From Aldehydirespirator sp965221215 (GTDB taxonomy: Bacteria; Actinomycetota; Acidimicrobiia; Acidimicrobiales; Aldehydirespiratoraceae): DNA of 64,000 nt. The translations under genes and the position numbers were made by a program. Every line of letters begins with the position of its first letter. Positions within the stretch are counted from its first letter, which is position 1. The stretch spans positions 2,356,001 to 2,420,000 of the forward strand of contig OZ244872.1 in NCBI GenBank assembly GCA_965221215.1, in the 5' to 3' direction. The notes below the pieces were generated by a model. The model was given only the letters and a program-made list of their open reading frames with translations. It searched no databases and had not been told where the DNA came from. This document shows positions 1 through 8,242 of the stretch, piece by piece.

Positions 1-382
1 CGTCTGGGCTGAACACACCACCCTGTGGGACCTCTTGAGCGACCGCGGCCGGGCCGCGGCCCTGTCGGTTGCGACGCACAACGGGCTCGACCGGGTCGTG
101 GCGGGCCGGATACGCGACGGCCTCGCCGACCCGCTTGAGCAGGAACGGTTCCTACAGCAGCTGGTGGGAGGCCTGCGCCGCGATCTCCGCAGCGTCGAGC
201 TAACCGAGTTAACCGTCGGGGAATGCAGCGCCGGCGATGACGGCACCGTCATCTTCGAACTCGAGACACCCTCTCAGCTCCCCGGCATTGATGCCTGGCC
301 CGCGGGCCAGCTCATCCTCAGCCACGACCCCGAACGCGGCTGGCTGGTCGACCGACTGGATCCCAGGCTGGCCGGACCATGA
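1..382 (+). CDS. C-terminal part of an unrecognised protein (5' truncated by window edge)
   Basis: The reading frame is open from base 2 to the TGA at 380-382, so the gene begins outside the window. A TTG at 35 could initiate, but the 11 codons before it (starting V-W-A-E-H-T-T) are equally coding-like. The visible ~127 residues hold an amphipathic helical part followed by a beta-rich C-terminus ending near GWLVDRLDPRL, with no motif I can assign to a family. The stop overlaps the ATG of the next gene in an ATGA arrangement, so the two are probably translationally coupled. Confidence 0.5.
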   Translation, partial: VWAEHTTLWDLLSDRGRAAALSVATHNGLDRVVAGRIRDGLADPLEQERFLQQLVGGLRRDLRSVELTELTVGECSAGDDGTVIFELETPSQLPGIDAWPAGQLILSHDPERGWLVDRLDPRLAGP

Positions 383-1071
383 TCCCGCCGACGAGGACGG
401 CTGCGGTGGCCCTGTCGGTCGAGGCGCTCTTGCAGCAGTGGGCCCGCCAGTCGGCGGCACCGGCGGGAGCGGCGGTGGTGGCCGAAACAGAGATCGCGGC
501 CCGTGGCCGGGGCGGCGTCGAGTGGCGCACATCCAACGCGGTGGCGGTGAGCGTGCTGGCCCGGCCCGGCGACCTCGATCCGGGCGCGGCCGACGTGGTT
601 TGGTCGGCAGCCAGCCTGGCCGCGGCCCAGGCGCTCGAGGATTGCCGCGACGGTCGGCGGTTCTGCCTGTGGCCCGACCGGATCGACGGCGAGCCGGGCG
701 ACGATCTCGAAGCTGCGGTCGGCGCGGCCTGCACCCTGGGTCCCGGCAGGATCGAGTTCGCAGTGCTGACTGTCCGAGCGGGCCCCTTGACCGTCCCCGA
801 GGAGCGATCCCGGATGACGGAAGCGCTGCTGATGCACCTGCGCAGCCTGGCAGCCGACCTCGACGACCCCGCCAGCATCCTCGACGAGTACCGCCGCCGC
901 TGCGCCACCATCGGGCAGGCGGTCGAGGTGGCGTTGCTGCCTCACGGCACCATGCGAGGCCTGGCCGAGGACATCGACGACGCCGGCCGGCTCGTGCTCG
1001 AATCCCCAACCGGCCTGCGAGAGCAGATCACGGTCGCCGCGCTCAACCAGGTGACGCTCCTGCAAGCGTGA
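379..1071 (+). CDS. Degenerate biotin--protein ligase (BirA)-like protein
   Basis: This 230-residue protein has the outline of the BirA/LplA catalytic fold followed by the small BirA C-terminal domain. The segment AARGRGGVEWRTSN sits where biotin ligases carry their GRGRxGRxW loop, LWPDRIDGE where they carry KWPND, and the tail from RCATIGQAVEVALLPHG to the end resembles the BirA C-terminal SH3-like domain. The GRGR loop is altered and the lysine and asparagine of KWPND are missing, so ligase activity is doubtful. It could be a biotin-binding or regulatory paralogue. The ATG overlaps the stop of the preceding gene. Homology is judged by eye, so function is tentative. Confidence 0.5.
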   Translation: MIPPTRTAAVALSVEALLQQWARQSAAPAGAAVVAETEIAARGRGGVEWRTSNAVAVSVLARPGDLDPGAADVVWSAASLAAAQALEDCRDGRRFCLWPDRIDGEPGDDLEAAVGAACTLGPGRIEFAVLTVRAGPLTVPEERSRMTEALLMHLRSLAADLDDPASILDEYRRRCATIGQAVEVALLPHGTMRGLAEDIDDAGRLVLESPTGLREQITVAALNQVTLLQA

Positions 1072-1123
1072 GTATCCCAGCGAGGCTGCCACAGTCCGGG
1101 CCTCGCCCGTGGATCCAGATCGG

Positions 1124-1981
1124 TCAGGTTGCGGTGGCGAACAGGACGATGGCAATGGCGCCCATCGCCGCGCCCGCCCACTGCCAGCGGCGCACCGCCT
1201 CGCGGTAGATGCGCCAGGCCAGGAACATGGTGGTGACCGGGGCGAATCCCAGCATGGCCGCCACCACGGCCACGTTGCCCCGCTGGAAGGCGATGACGCT
1301 GGCGATGATGGCGCCGATGTCGATCAGGCCGACCAGCAGGGCGAAGCGGCACACATCGCGTGTCACCGGAGCCAGGGGCTGCAGCGGTCTGGCGATCAGC
1401 GGGATGAGCACAGCCGCGCCGAGCTGGGTCAAGAAGGCGGGCATGGCGCCCGCGTCCGGCGAGATCCGACCCAGTACCAGGCTCTGCAACCCCAACAGCA
1501 CCCCCACCAGGCACCCCATGCTCAGCGCCGACCCCGACCAGAGCGTCTTGTCGGTGGGCAGTCCGCCCTCGCTCACGATCAGCAGCACGGCCGGGATGGC
1601 CAGCAACACCCCAAGCAGTTCCGCTCCGCCCAGCGCGTCGCCGGTCAACGGTCCGACCACCGCGGGGATCACCAGCGACACCAGGCTGAACACGGGAGCG
1701 ACCACGGCCATCGGACCCCGCTCCATCGAGAGGTACAGCAGCGGCCGGACGGCCGCCACCAGCACTACCGCCACCAGCGTCCAGTAGAGGTCCGCCCGGT
1801 TGAAGTCCGCCGGGCGGAACACCAGCACGAAGACTCCCGCCACGGTGGCGCCCACGCACGAGGCCAGCCAAGCGATCGACACCACCGCACCCCGATGGTC
1901 GATGCGACGGCCACCGACCCCGCCGAAGAAGTCGCCCATCCCGAGCAGCCCCGCGGCCAGTCCTCCAAGGAACACAGGCAA
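1124..1981 (-). CDS. EamA/DMT-superfamily permease
   Basis: The 285-residue protein is almost entirely hydrophobic, with about ten predicted membrane helices in two five-helix halves, as expected for drug/metabolite transporters of the EamA type. Typical features are the small-residue-rich first helix (GGLAAGLLGMGDFFGG), the short polar loops and a final helix after REAVRRWQWAG. The substrate cannot be read from sequence; family members export amino acids, nucleobases or drugs. It converges on the BirA-like gene (52-bp gap) and stands alone on this strand. Confidence 0.75.
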   Translation of the reverse strand: MPVFLGGLAAGLLGMGDFFGGVGGRRIDHRGAVVSIAWLASCVGATVAGVFVLVFRPADFNRADLYWTLVAVVLVAAVRPLLYLSMERGPMAVVAPVFSLVSLVIPAVVGPLTGDALGGAELLGVLLAIPAVLLIVSEGGLPTDKTLWSGSALSMGCLVGVLLGLQSLVLGRISPDAGAMPAFLTQLGAAVLIPLIARPLQPLAPVTRDVCRFALLVGLIDIGAIIASVIAFQRGNVAVVAAMLGFAPVTTMFLAWRIYREAVRRWQWAGAAMGAIAIVLFATAT

Positions 1982-2082
1982 GCCCCCAGGCTAACCCCGC
2001 CCACCACGGCACCATCTGAAACCACCGCACGGCCAATTGGGCCTGTGAGGCCAAGCACTCTGATGGGTAGGGTCGCTCTCCA

Positions 2083-2448
2083 ATGGCGGGATCGGTCAGC
2101 CGTTGGAGTCGGGTTGCTTTCTTGTCGACTCTGGCCACGAGTGCGGTACTGATCTTCGCTCCGATCTATGCGACCGCTTCGTGCGAGTCTGTGGCCGGCG
2201 GTGAAGAGATATGCACGACCGGCCGCCAGTCGCTTATCGAGCACGGGGGGCTCGGCGCGGTGGCGGTTGTCTCGTTGCCCGTGCTTCTCGCCGCCGCACC
2301 GATCGTGGTTCCCAGACGCGCGGTGGCGATCTCCGCAGCGGTGGCCCTCTCCGCCCTGACTGTGCTGGGCGCGGCGTCTGTCGGGCTGTTCTTTGCTCCG
2401 GCCGCCGTGCTGGCCTGGCTGGCAGTGCCCCGCAGCGGAGCGGATTAG
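2083..2448 (+). CDS. Small membrane protein, function unknown
   Basis: A 121-residue protein with an N-terminal helix (about residues 10-30), a short extracytoplasmic loop with two cysteines (ASCESVAGGEEICTTG) that could form a disulfide, and two or three further helices from residue 55 to the end. No family is recognised. It is convergent with corA, the two stops lying only 6 bp apart. The ATG at 2083 is the first plausible start; no strong ribosome-binding site is visible. Confidence 0.5.
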   Translation: MAGSVSRWSRVAFLSTLATSAVLIFAPIYATASCESVAGGEEICTTGRQSLIEHGGLGAVAVVSLPVLLAAAPIVVPRRAVAISAAVALSALTVLGAASVGLFFAPAAVLAWLAVPRSGAD

Positions 2449-2454
2449 GGGCGC

Positions 2455-3579
2455 TTACTCGTCGGGGGTCGGTTTGGGGCGGCGGGCTCCGGCCACTGAG
2501 CGCATCGGCATGGTGGAGATCTCGAAGACCGCGCCCACGAGCTGGGCCGGGGCGCGGGCGGCTTCGACCAAGCCCCGGCCGAGGATGGCGCCCGCGGTGC
2601 GGCCCGATGTGCGGCGCGTCCAGCCCAGCGACACGAACACGCCCAACGACAGCAGCGCGATGAAGGACATGAACCCGACGACGATGATCCATCCGGCCGG
2701 ATTGTCGAGCAGCGGCAACTCGACGAAGTTCATCCCGAAGAACCCCGCCACCAGCGACAGCGGCAGCATGATGGCCGCGTACACGGTGAGGACTTTGGTT
2801 ACTTCGGTGGCCATGCGGGCCTCGGCGCCGCGGTAGGCGTCGAGCGACTCGGCCAGCGCCATGCGGGCGCCGTCCACGCCCTGGGCGGCTCGGGAGGCGG
2901 TGTCGAATACGTCGGAGAGCCGGCGTCGGCCCCGGTCCGACACCAGCGGCGAGATCGAGTGCCGCAGAATGTCGAGTGCCTCGCGCTGGGGGTGGACCGC
3001 CCGGCGCAGCGCGGCCAGATCGGCTCGCACTGCGGTGATCTCGACCAGGAAGTCGGCGTCGGCGTTGAGGGCCCGGTCGATGAGCTCCTCATTGCGGTCG
3101 TCGAACACGTCGAGCACGCCGACGAGCCGGCGGGTGGCTACGTCGGCCAGCCGGGCCAGCGCCTCGTCGGGACCGCCGCTGGCCAGTTCGGGGCGGGCCA
3201 GCACGCCGTCCCAGAGCGCATCGACCGACGGTGAGCGCTGCTCGTGGATGGTGACGAGCCGGCGCTCGGACAAGAAGCAGTCAAGCTCGTAGGTCTCGAT
3301 CCGCTCGTCACCCAGCGCGTGCAACACCACCAGCATGAACGTCCCGAAGTCGTCGACCTTGGGCAGGTCGATGTCCTCCACCGCATCGCGCACCGCCAAG
3401 GCGTCGAGCCCCATCTGCCCGGCGATCTCAGCCAACTCGTCATGATCGTCACGCCCCGCAGTGATGTCGATCCACACCCAGCCCCCTTCGGGAAGCGCCC
3501 CAAGAGGCTCCACCGCCACCGCGCATCGCCCCGGCTCAAAATGCACCGCCCGCTGCCGCATCACCAAAGATGTTCCCAC
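2455..3579 (-). CDS. corA: CorA-family divalent cation (Mg2+/Co2+) transporter
   Basis: This 374-residue protein has the CorA layout: an alpha/beta cytoplasmic N-terminal domain, a long helical stalk, then two C-terminal membrane helices. The first helix ends in the signature loop FFGMNF, whose GMN selectivity motif is intact. The second helix (about IIVVGFMSFIALLSLGVFVSL) is followed by a long basic tail of about 50 residues that most CorA proteins lack. CorA forms a pentameric channel for Mg2+ or Co2+ in the inner membrane. Promoters and starts are not well defined; the initiator at 3579 is a conservative choice. Confidence 0.85.
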   Translation of the reverse strand: MGTSLVMRQRAVHFEPGRCAVAVEPLGALPEGGWVWIDITAGRDDHDELAEIAGQMGLDALAVRDAVEDIDLPKVDDFGTFMLVVLHALGDERIETYELDCFLSERRLVTIHEQRSPSVDALWDGVLARPELASGGPDEALARLADVATRRLVGVLDVFDDRNEELIDRALNADADFLVEITAVRADLAALRRAVHPQREALDILRHSISPLVSDRGRRRLSDVFDTASRAAQGVDGARMALAESLDAYRGAEARMATEVTKVLTVYAAIMLPLSLVAGFFGMNFVELPLLDNPAGWIIVVGFMSFIALLSLGVFVSLGWTRRTSGRTAGAILGRGLVEAARAPAQLVGAVFEISTMPMRSVAGARRPKPTPDE

Positions 3580-3718
3580 ACCACCCCACCAACCGCATGA
3601 CCCGCCCAGTCAGCTTCGAGTCCGTCCAACGAGATCTGACGTCGTCGGAACACCCGACCGGGCACTCGGTGGAACTCGGGCTCACAGAGAGGCCGAGCAG
3701 CCTCGACAGTGATCGCGC

Positions 3719-4894
3719 TCAGTGTTGGGGCTCACGCTCGAACAAGTCGTCGAGGGAATCGGCCCATGTCTCATCGATCCGTTGGACAGCACCGATCTTT
3801 GTGTTGTCCTTGGCCCACGGGATGAGATCGCGGGCCCACTTGAACCTGAATGTCCATCGCCTGGTAACCGGGAACATGCACGCGGCGACGATGTCGAAAG
3901 CGTCGCTTGCGTACTTCCTTCCTGCGCCCGAGTCGCGTGTCTTCTGGGTCTCAACCTTGGCGTCGCCGTCCTTGTACGTCTCGCTGAGAGCGTTCTTGCA
4001 CTCGATCGTCATCTCGCGTCCGTCGCCGAGCCAGATCCGGAAGTCGGGCATTCCGTCCTGGTCGATCGACTCATGGGCAGCGATGAGGGGATCGCCGTCG
4101 AGGAGGTTGCCCAAGTGGTGTTCTGCAACGCTCCCGCGCACCGCTACACCGAGGCGGAAGTTCGATTCGATGATGTCGAGGATGGTGGCCGCGCTGACAC
4201 CGTAGAGAGTCTCCAGATCGTGACGACCGATCCTGCCGTCAACGAAGTGCTCAGCGAGGCTGAGGCGCAGGCCCGTGTCGAAGCCGAGGCTCGTTGCGAG
4301 CGCCTCGAAGCGGGCGTAGTCGAGCAAGCGGTCGGGACGGAAGCCGACCATCGACTCAAGACCGGCCCAGCCCTGGCCCTGAATCGTGCGCGGTCTTGTC
4401 TTCTCCCTGGCCCACCAGGCCCAGCCGGTGGCCCTCACTGCTTCAGCGTTCGTGTCCCGGTAGTAGCCCGAGATTCCCATCGGGAGCTGCGCGTAGACGA
4501 GGGGATCCAGACCGACGATGATGCCCGTCTCGGGGTCGGCAGCGAGTATCAGAGTGACGTCGATTCCAGCGGGATCGTGGCCTACCGGGTTCGGTTCGAG
4601 GCGAACTCGCTCTGGGTCGCCGTACCGGATCTGGAAGCGGTGCTCTGTGGCTGGTCGGTTCCGGGTGGCTCGTCTCGTCGTGGTGAACGGGTAGACGAGA
4701 AGGCCATACCGGTGGTTCTCCCCGTCCTCGACGCCTATGGGGATGGGTGCCAGCTTCTGGGCAGGGAAGGAGCACGAGACCACTCGTCCACCTCCGTCCT
4801 CGATGCCCTCGCGCAGCAGGTTCACGGCGGAGGTGCGGGACTTGGAGATGCGGTACAGCTTGGGGATGTAGCTGCGGCCGGCCAGCTCCGCCAC
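3719..4894 (-). CDS. Type II restriction endonuclease-like protein, PD-(D/E)XK fold
   Basis: This 391-residue protein is the third gene of a methyltransferase-methyltransferase-nuclease operon. A PD-(D/E)XK active site is visible near the C-terminus: P283-D284-F-R-I followed by E298-C-K300 after a glycine-aspartate turn, the usual spacing for Mg2+-dependent restriction nucleases. The N-terminal ~270 residues match no named family I recognise and probably hold DNA recognition. The GTG start at 4894 is supported by GAGGAG six bases upstream. The preceding methyltransferase ends 25 bp before it. Assignment rests on the active-site motif and operon context; the recognition sequence is unknown. 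Confidence 0.65.
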   Translation of the reverse strand: MAELAGRSYIPKLYRISKSRTSAVNLLREGIEDGGGRVVSCSFPAQKLAPIPIGVEDGENHRYGLLVYPFTTTRRATRNRPATEHRFQIRYGDPERVRLEPNPVGHDPAGIDVTLILAADPETGIIVGLDPLVYAQLPMGISGYYRDTNAEAVRATGWAWWAREKTRPRTIQGQGWAGLESMVGFRPDRLLDYARFEALATSLGFDTGLRLSLAEHFVDGRIGRHDLETLYGVSAATILDIIESNFRLGVAVRGSVAEHHLGNLLDGDPLIAAHESIDQDGMPDFRIWLGDGREMTIECKNALSETYKDGDAKVETQKTRDSGAGRKYASDAFDIVAACMFPVTRRWTFRFKWARDLIPWAKDNTKIGAVQRIDETWADSLDDLFEREPQH

Positions 4895-4918
4895 GGCCCG
4901 CTCCTCAGTTCGGCCGCG

Positions 4919-6142
4919 TTAGCACGCGGCAGACACGGCCTGAGCGATTTGCTCCGAGAACCGCGGCGGGACCGAGTTCCCGATCTGAGCCTGCACTGAT
5001 GCTCGCCTGCCGACGAACGCGAAGTCGTCCGGGAACGTGAAGAGCCTACGAAGCTCAGGGACGCGCAGGCGGCGGTTGTCCCAGTGGAACGGGCCGACGT
5101 TGGGGCCGGGCTGAGCCTGGATCGTCGGTGACGGCCTGTGGGGATCGAGCTTCAACAGGAACGACCAATACCGGGACCGCCACTCGAAGATCGGCTCGGG
5201 GTGGCCTCGCTTCTCGGTGAAGTGCAGATAGTTGTCGCCAGGCGGGATCTCAGGCAGGAGATGGCCCCAGCGTCCTCGAACGACCTCCTCGAGCTCGGGT
5301 TCGGTGACCAACCCGGCGAGTGCCTCGCCCGCGGTGACGTGGGGCAACGGCCCACCGGTCGTGGTTCGTCGTTCCCACGGCCCGTGATGCGTCGGTTCCG
5401 GCAGATCAGGCAATGTGTCTCGCTTGCGGCAGCCCACCACGCACAACCGGGGCCGGGCCTGGGGCACCCCGAAGTCGGCCGTGTTGAGCACCTGCCACCT
5501 GAAGCGGTACCCGGCAGCCTCGATCTCTGCCAGCATGCGGGTGAACGCCGGCCTGCTCGCCTTGTTGTTGAAGGTCAGCGCGTACACGTTCTCCAGGATG
5601 AAGTATCGGGGCCTCGCCTCGGCGAGCACACGGGTATAGGCCTGCAGCAGACTCGCGGCGGGGTCGACGCCATCGCGCTTCCATTCGAGCCAGAACCCCG
5701 ACTTGGAGAACGCGACGCACGGTGGCCCGCCCACGAGCAAGTCGGGCCTCTCCCGGCTCGACAGGCCCGCCGCTCGGAGGATGTCGCGCGTGGTCACCCC
5801 CTCGCCGACGCCGGTAGCGAGCGGGTAGAGATCGGCCCGGACCACTTCGCGCAGACACGGAAAGTAGGTCGGAGCGTTCTTCTCCATGGTGTCGCTGGCG
5901 TCGTAGTCCCACTCGACGGCAGCCAGGACGGCGAACCCTGCAGTCTCGACACCAAGGTCGAGCCCACCAGCGCCCGAGAACAACGAGATCGCGGAACCGA
6001 CCGTCACGCCTTCAGTCTGCACTCCATCGCCAGCCCGGGTGCGCACCCTCTGACTATCGAGGAAACGTAGCTGCGAGCCTCCGGCTCGCTGATCGGTTCG
6101 ACAGGGATTCATGCCAGGAAGTACACCGCAGGGGTGCGACAT
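4919..6142 (-). CDS. dcm: DNA (cytosine-5-)-methyltransferase
   Basis: C5-cytosine methyltransferase of 407 residues with its motifs in order: motif I LFSGAGGLDLG (about 54-64, SAM binding), motif IV GGPPCVAFSKSG with nucleophile Cys142, motif VI ENV near 177, motif VIII QARPRL, and motif X GNSVPP near the C-terminus. The target recognition region between VIII and X is about 100 residues. The ATG at 6142 is backed by GGGAGG six bases upstream, although a later GTG at 6007 would start close to motif I. It lies 18 bp after an N4/N6-type methyltransferase and 25 bp before a nuclease, so it is a restriction-modification enzyme. Confidence 0.9.
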   Translation of the reverse strand: MSHPCGVLPGMNPCRTDQRAGGSQLRFLDSQRVRTRAGDGVQTEGVTVGSAISLFSGAGGLDLGVETAGFAVLAAVEWDYDASDTMEKNAPTYFPCLREVVRADLYPLATGVGEGVTTRDILRAAGLSSRERPDLLVGGPPCVAFSKSGFWLEWKRDGVDPAASLLQAYTRVLAEARPRYFILENVYALTFNNKASRPAFTRMLAEIEAAGYRFRWQVLNTADFGVPQARPRLCVVGCRKRDTLPDLPEPTHHGPWERRTTTGGPLPHVTAGEALAGLVTEPELEEVVRGRWGHLLPEIPPGDNYLHFTEKRGHPEPIFEWRSRYWSFLLKLDPHRPSPTIQAQPGPNVGPFHWDNRRLRVPELRRLFTFPDDFAFVGRRASVQAQIGNSVPPRFSEQIAQAVSAAC

Positions 6143-6160
6143 CCCGGGCCTCCCTGTCGC

Positions 6161-7153
6161 TCAAAGCGCCAGGCGATGCTCGATCAGGTCGACGAAGGCA
6201 GGGTTCAGTTCGATGCCCACCCAGCGGCGACCCAGCTCACGAGCAGCCAATAGCGTCGTTCCCGATCCGGCGTAGGGGTCGAGCACCACATCGCCGGGCT
6301 CGCTGGTGATCATCACGCACTGGCGGGCCAACGTCATCGGCATCACCGCGGGATGGTCGTCCACGCCGCTGTCGGCGCGCCGGCGAGGCTCGGTGTTGAT
6401 GTCCCACACGGTGCGAAGCCGCCGGTCATTGGAACCCCGCACCGCGTCCACGTCGTAGTAGTAGTCCTGACTCTTGGACAACAAGAACACCGTCTCATGG
6501 GCCTTGGTGGGCCGGTCCCTCACCGACTCGGGATGCGCGTTGGGCTTGTGCCAGATCACCTCCGAACGCAGCCACCACCCAGCGTCCTGCAAGGCCAGCG
6601 CAAGCCGCCAGGGCACCCCGATGAGGTCCTTGGGCTTGAGCCCCTCCGGCGTCGACGGGCGAACCCGCATCGCCCGAGCCCGGTTCTTGCGGTCCGGAGC
6701 CCGATACCGGCGGTTGCCGGAGGTGTAGCTGTCGCCCACGTTGAGCCACACCGTCCCGTCGTCGGTTAGCACCCGGCGCACCTTGTCGAAGGTCACTGCA
6801 ATGCTCTTGAGGTAATCGCCGAGCGCGTCATCGCGCCCGATCTGCCCGTCAGCCTCATAGTCGCGAAGCGACCAATACGGCGGCGACGTCACCACCGTGC
6901 GCACGCTGCGATCAGGCAGCATGTCGAGTCCCTCCAACGCCGGCCCACATATCAGCACCGAGTCACCCATCGGGTCCACGGGCTCAGCATCACCAAAGGC
7001 AACCTGCCGGTATGGCATCGCCGAACCCAGTTCCTCGCGGCGCTCCATCGCCTCCGACGCTAACCGCACCCGTCTCGGCAAGGGAGGATCTCCGGCACCG
7101 AGACCGAACAATCGTTCGTCCATATCGCCCACAGTAGGCCAGCCCTGTGACAC
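6161..7153 (-). CDS. Beta-class DNA methyltransferase (N4-cytosine/N6-adenine, TSPPY type)
   Basis: A 330-residue methyltransferase with the catalytic motif TSPPYWSLRDY at about 89-99 before the SAM-binding motif DPYAGSGTT near residue 295, the beta-class order. TSPPY is more usual among N4-cytosine enzymes, but N6-adenine activity cannot be excluded. It is the first gene of the operon with the C5 methyltransferase and nuclease. Two modification enzymes for one nuclease are typical of systems that recognise an asymmetric site and protect each strand separately. The start could instead be Met11, 30 bp downstream. Confidence 0.85.
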   Translation of the reverse strand: MSQGWPTVGDMDERLFGLGAGDPPLPRRVRLASEAMERREELGSAMPYRQVAFGDAEPVDPMGDSVLICGPALEGLDMLPDRSVRTVVTSPPYWSLRDYEADGQIGRDDALGDYLKSIAVTFDKVRRVLTDDGTVWLNVGDSYTSGNRRYRAPDRKNRARAMRVRPSTPEGLKPKDLIGVPWRLALALQDAGWWLRSEVIWHKPNAHPESVRDRPTKAHETVFLLSKSQDYYYDVDAVRGSNDRRLRTVWDINTEPRRRADSGVDDHPAVMPMTLARQCVMITSEPGDVVLDPYAGSGTTLLAARELGRRWVGIELNPAFVDLIEHRLAL

Positions 7154-7510
7154 GCCGAGGCGGGAACTGCGACAGTTGCTCGTGAAATCCCCAGGCCTTT
7201 CCCCAGGAACAGCTACGAAATCCCCAAGAATCCTCTACGGATTGTGACCGAGGTCAACAGGGCCGTGTTGTCACAGCTAAGTCGCGGATGCCGGTGAACT
7301 CGCCCAGATCCGCGACCGCGGGCACCCTGACCCGCGCCCTGGCTCAAGCCATCCAGACCGTCTGAATCGCTGTGAGGCTCGCTGACGGGGCCGCGACGGG
7401 CGCGCTGTGAGCGAACTCGTCTTATCGACTAGTTACCTGTCGTTGCCGCTGCGCGGTTCGTCAGGTCCCGGCCCGATGCCAGCGGCGCCCAGGTGGCCTA
7501 GATTCGCGGC
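7154..7510. other. Divergent intergenic region between two restriction systems
   Basis: About 357 bp without a convincing gene separates the two divergently read restriction-modification systems. Short frames exist on both strands but none has a start signal or recognisable product. The right end holds the -10 box of the MamI-like gene. Nothing else structured is evident; the region may be the junction of two independently acquired cassettes. Confidence 0.4.
7499..7504 (+). promoter_or_regulatory. Candidate -10 box for a leaderless restriction gene
   Basis: TAGATT ends six bases before the GTG at 7511. That spacing would put the transcription start at or next to the initiation codon, giving a leaderless mRNA, which is common in actinobacteria. 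No ribosome-binding site precedes the GTG, which agrees. No clear -35 box is seen. Confidence 0.4.
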
Positions 7511-8242
7511 GTGGATCTCACACCATCCGTAGCAGAGCTACCCGAGCACGTCCAGCGTGGACTCGCGAAGTCCTTCATCGAGGACGCCGTGATTGGCCAG
7601 TACCGTCAGTTGGTTCGCTGGCAGCACATCACCGGTCAGTCAGCCCAGATCGATTCCGGCTACCTGGGCCAGCACCTCGTGAGCCTGGTGTCGGGCAAAG
7701 CCGGTCGGGGTCGAGGCAGCCGCGGAAAAGGGGCCGATCTCGACGACGGTTCCGAGATCAAGATCGCGAGCACACTCGGCGGCGTGGACAAGCCTCGCTG
7801 GAACAACAAGCTGAGCACTCCGCACGCAGTCGCGACTTACCTCGGGAATCCTGCGATCTACTTCGGACTGTTCGACACATTGGAGAAGGGCGAAGACTTC
7901 CCGGTGCGAGTTCGCGTGTGGATCGTCGAGCCCCCGACGGATGCGGTCTTCTGCAACGTCGTGAAGACATGGGCGGACAAGCAGACCTCCGGGAACTTTC
8001 AACTTCATCCACCGTGCTGGTCAGATTCCAACGTCGCTACGAACAACAGCGGCAACCTCGAACTCCCGCTCGCGTTTTTGGCAGTCCAGCTAGACATCGA
8101 GGGCGTGGACTACCTCGAGGTCGAGCACTGGGATCCGAATCCGGGCGCGTGTACCCCTGCGGGACCGCAACTGAGAGTTCGGCAACAGCAGGCCGCTCAC
8201 GGGAGGCTGAACCAAGCCCACCGCACGATGGGAGGGCGCTAG
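7511..8242 (+). CDS. MamI-like type II restriction endonuclease
   Basis: This 243-residue protein resembles the MamI family (MamI cuts GATNNNNATC). The likely active site is KGADLDDGSEIKIAS, around residues 75-90, with the D-x(n)-ExK pattern of PD-(D/E)XK nucleases, preceded by the family-like IDSGYLGQHLVSLV segment. It is convergent with, and overlaps by 4 bp at the stop codons, an N6-adenine methyltransferase/specificity fusion that would protect the same site. The GTG start has no ribosome-binding site but sits just behind a -10 box. Family assignment is from memory of the sequence pattern. Confidence 0.6.
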   Translation: MDLTPSVAELPEHVQRGLAKSFIEDAVIGQYRQLVRWQHITGQSAQIDSGYLGQHLVSLVSGKAGRGRGSRGKGADLDDGSEIKIASTLGGVDKPRWNNKLSTPHAVATYLGNPAIYFGLFDTLEKGEDFPVRVRVWIVEPPTDAVFCNVVKTWADKQTSGNFQLHPPCWSDSNVATNNSGNLELPLAFLAVQLDIEGVDYLEVEHWDPNPGACTPAGPQLRVRQQQAAHGRLNQAHRTMGGR

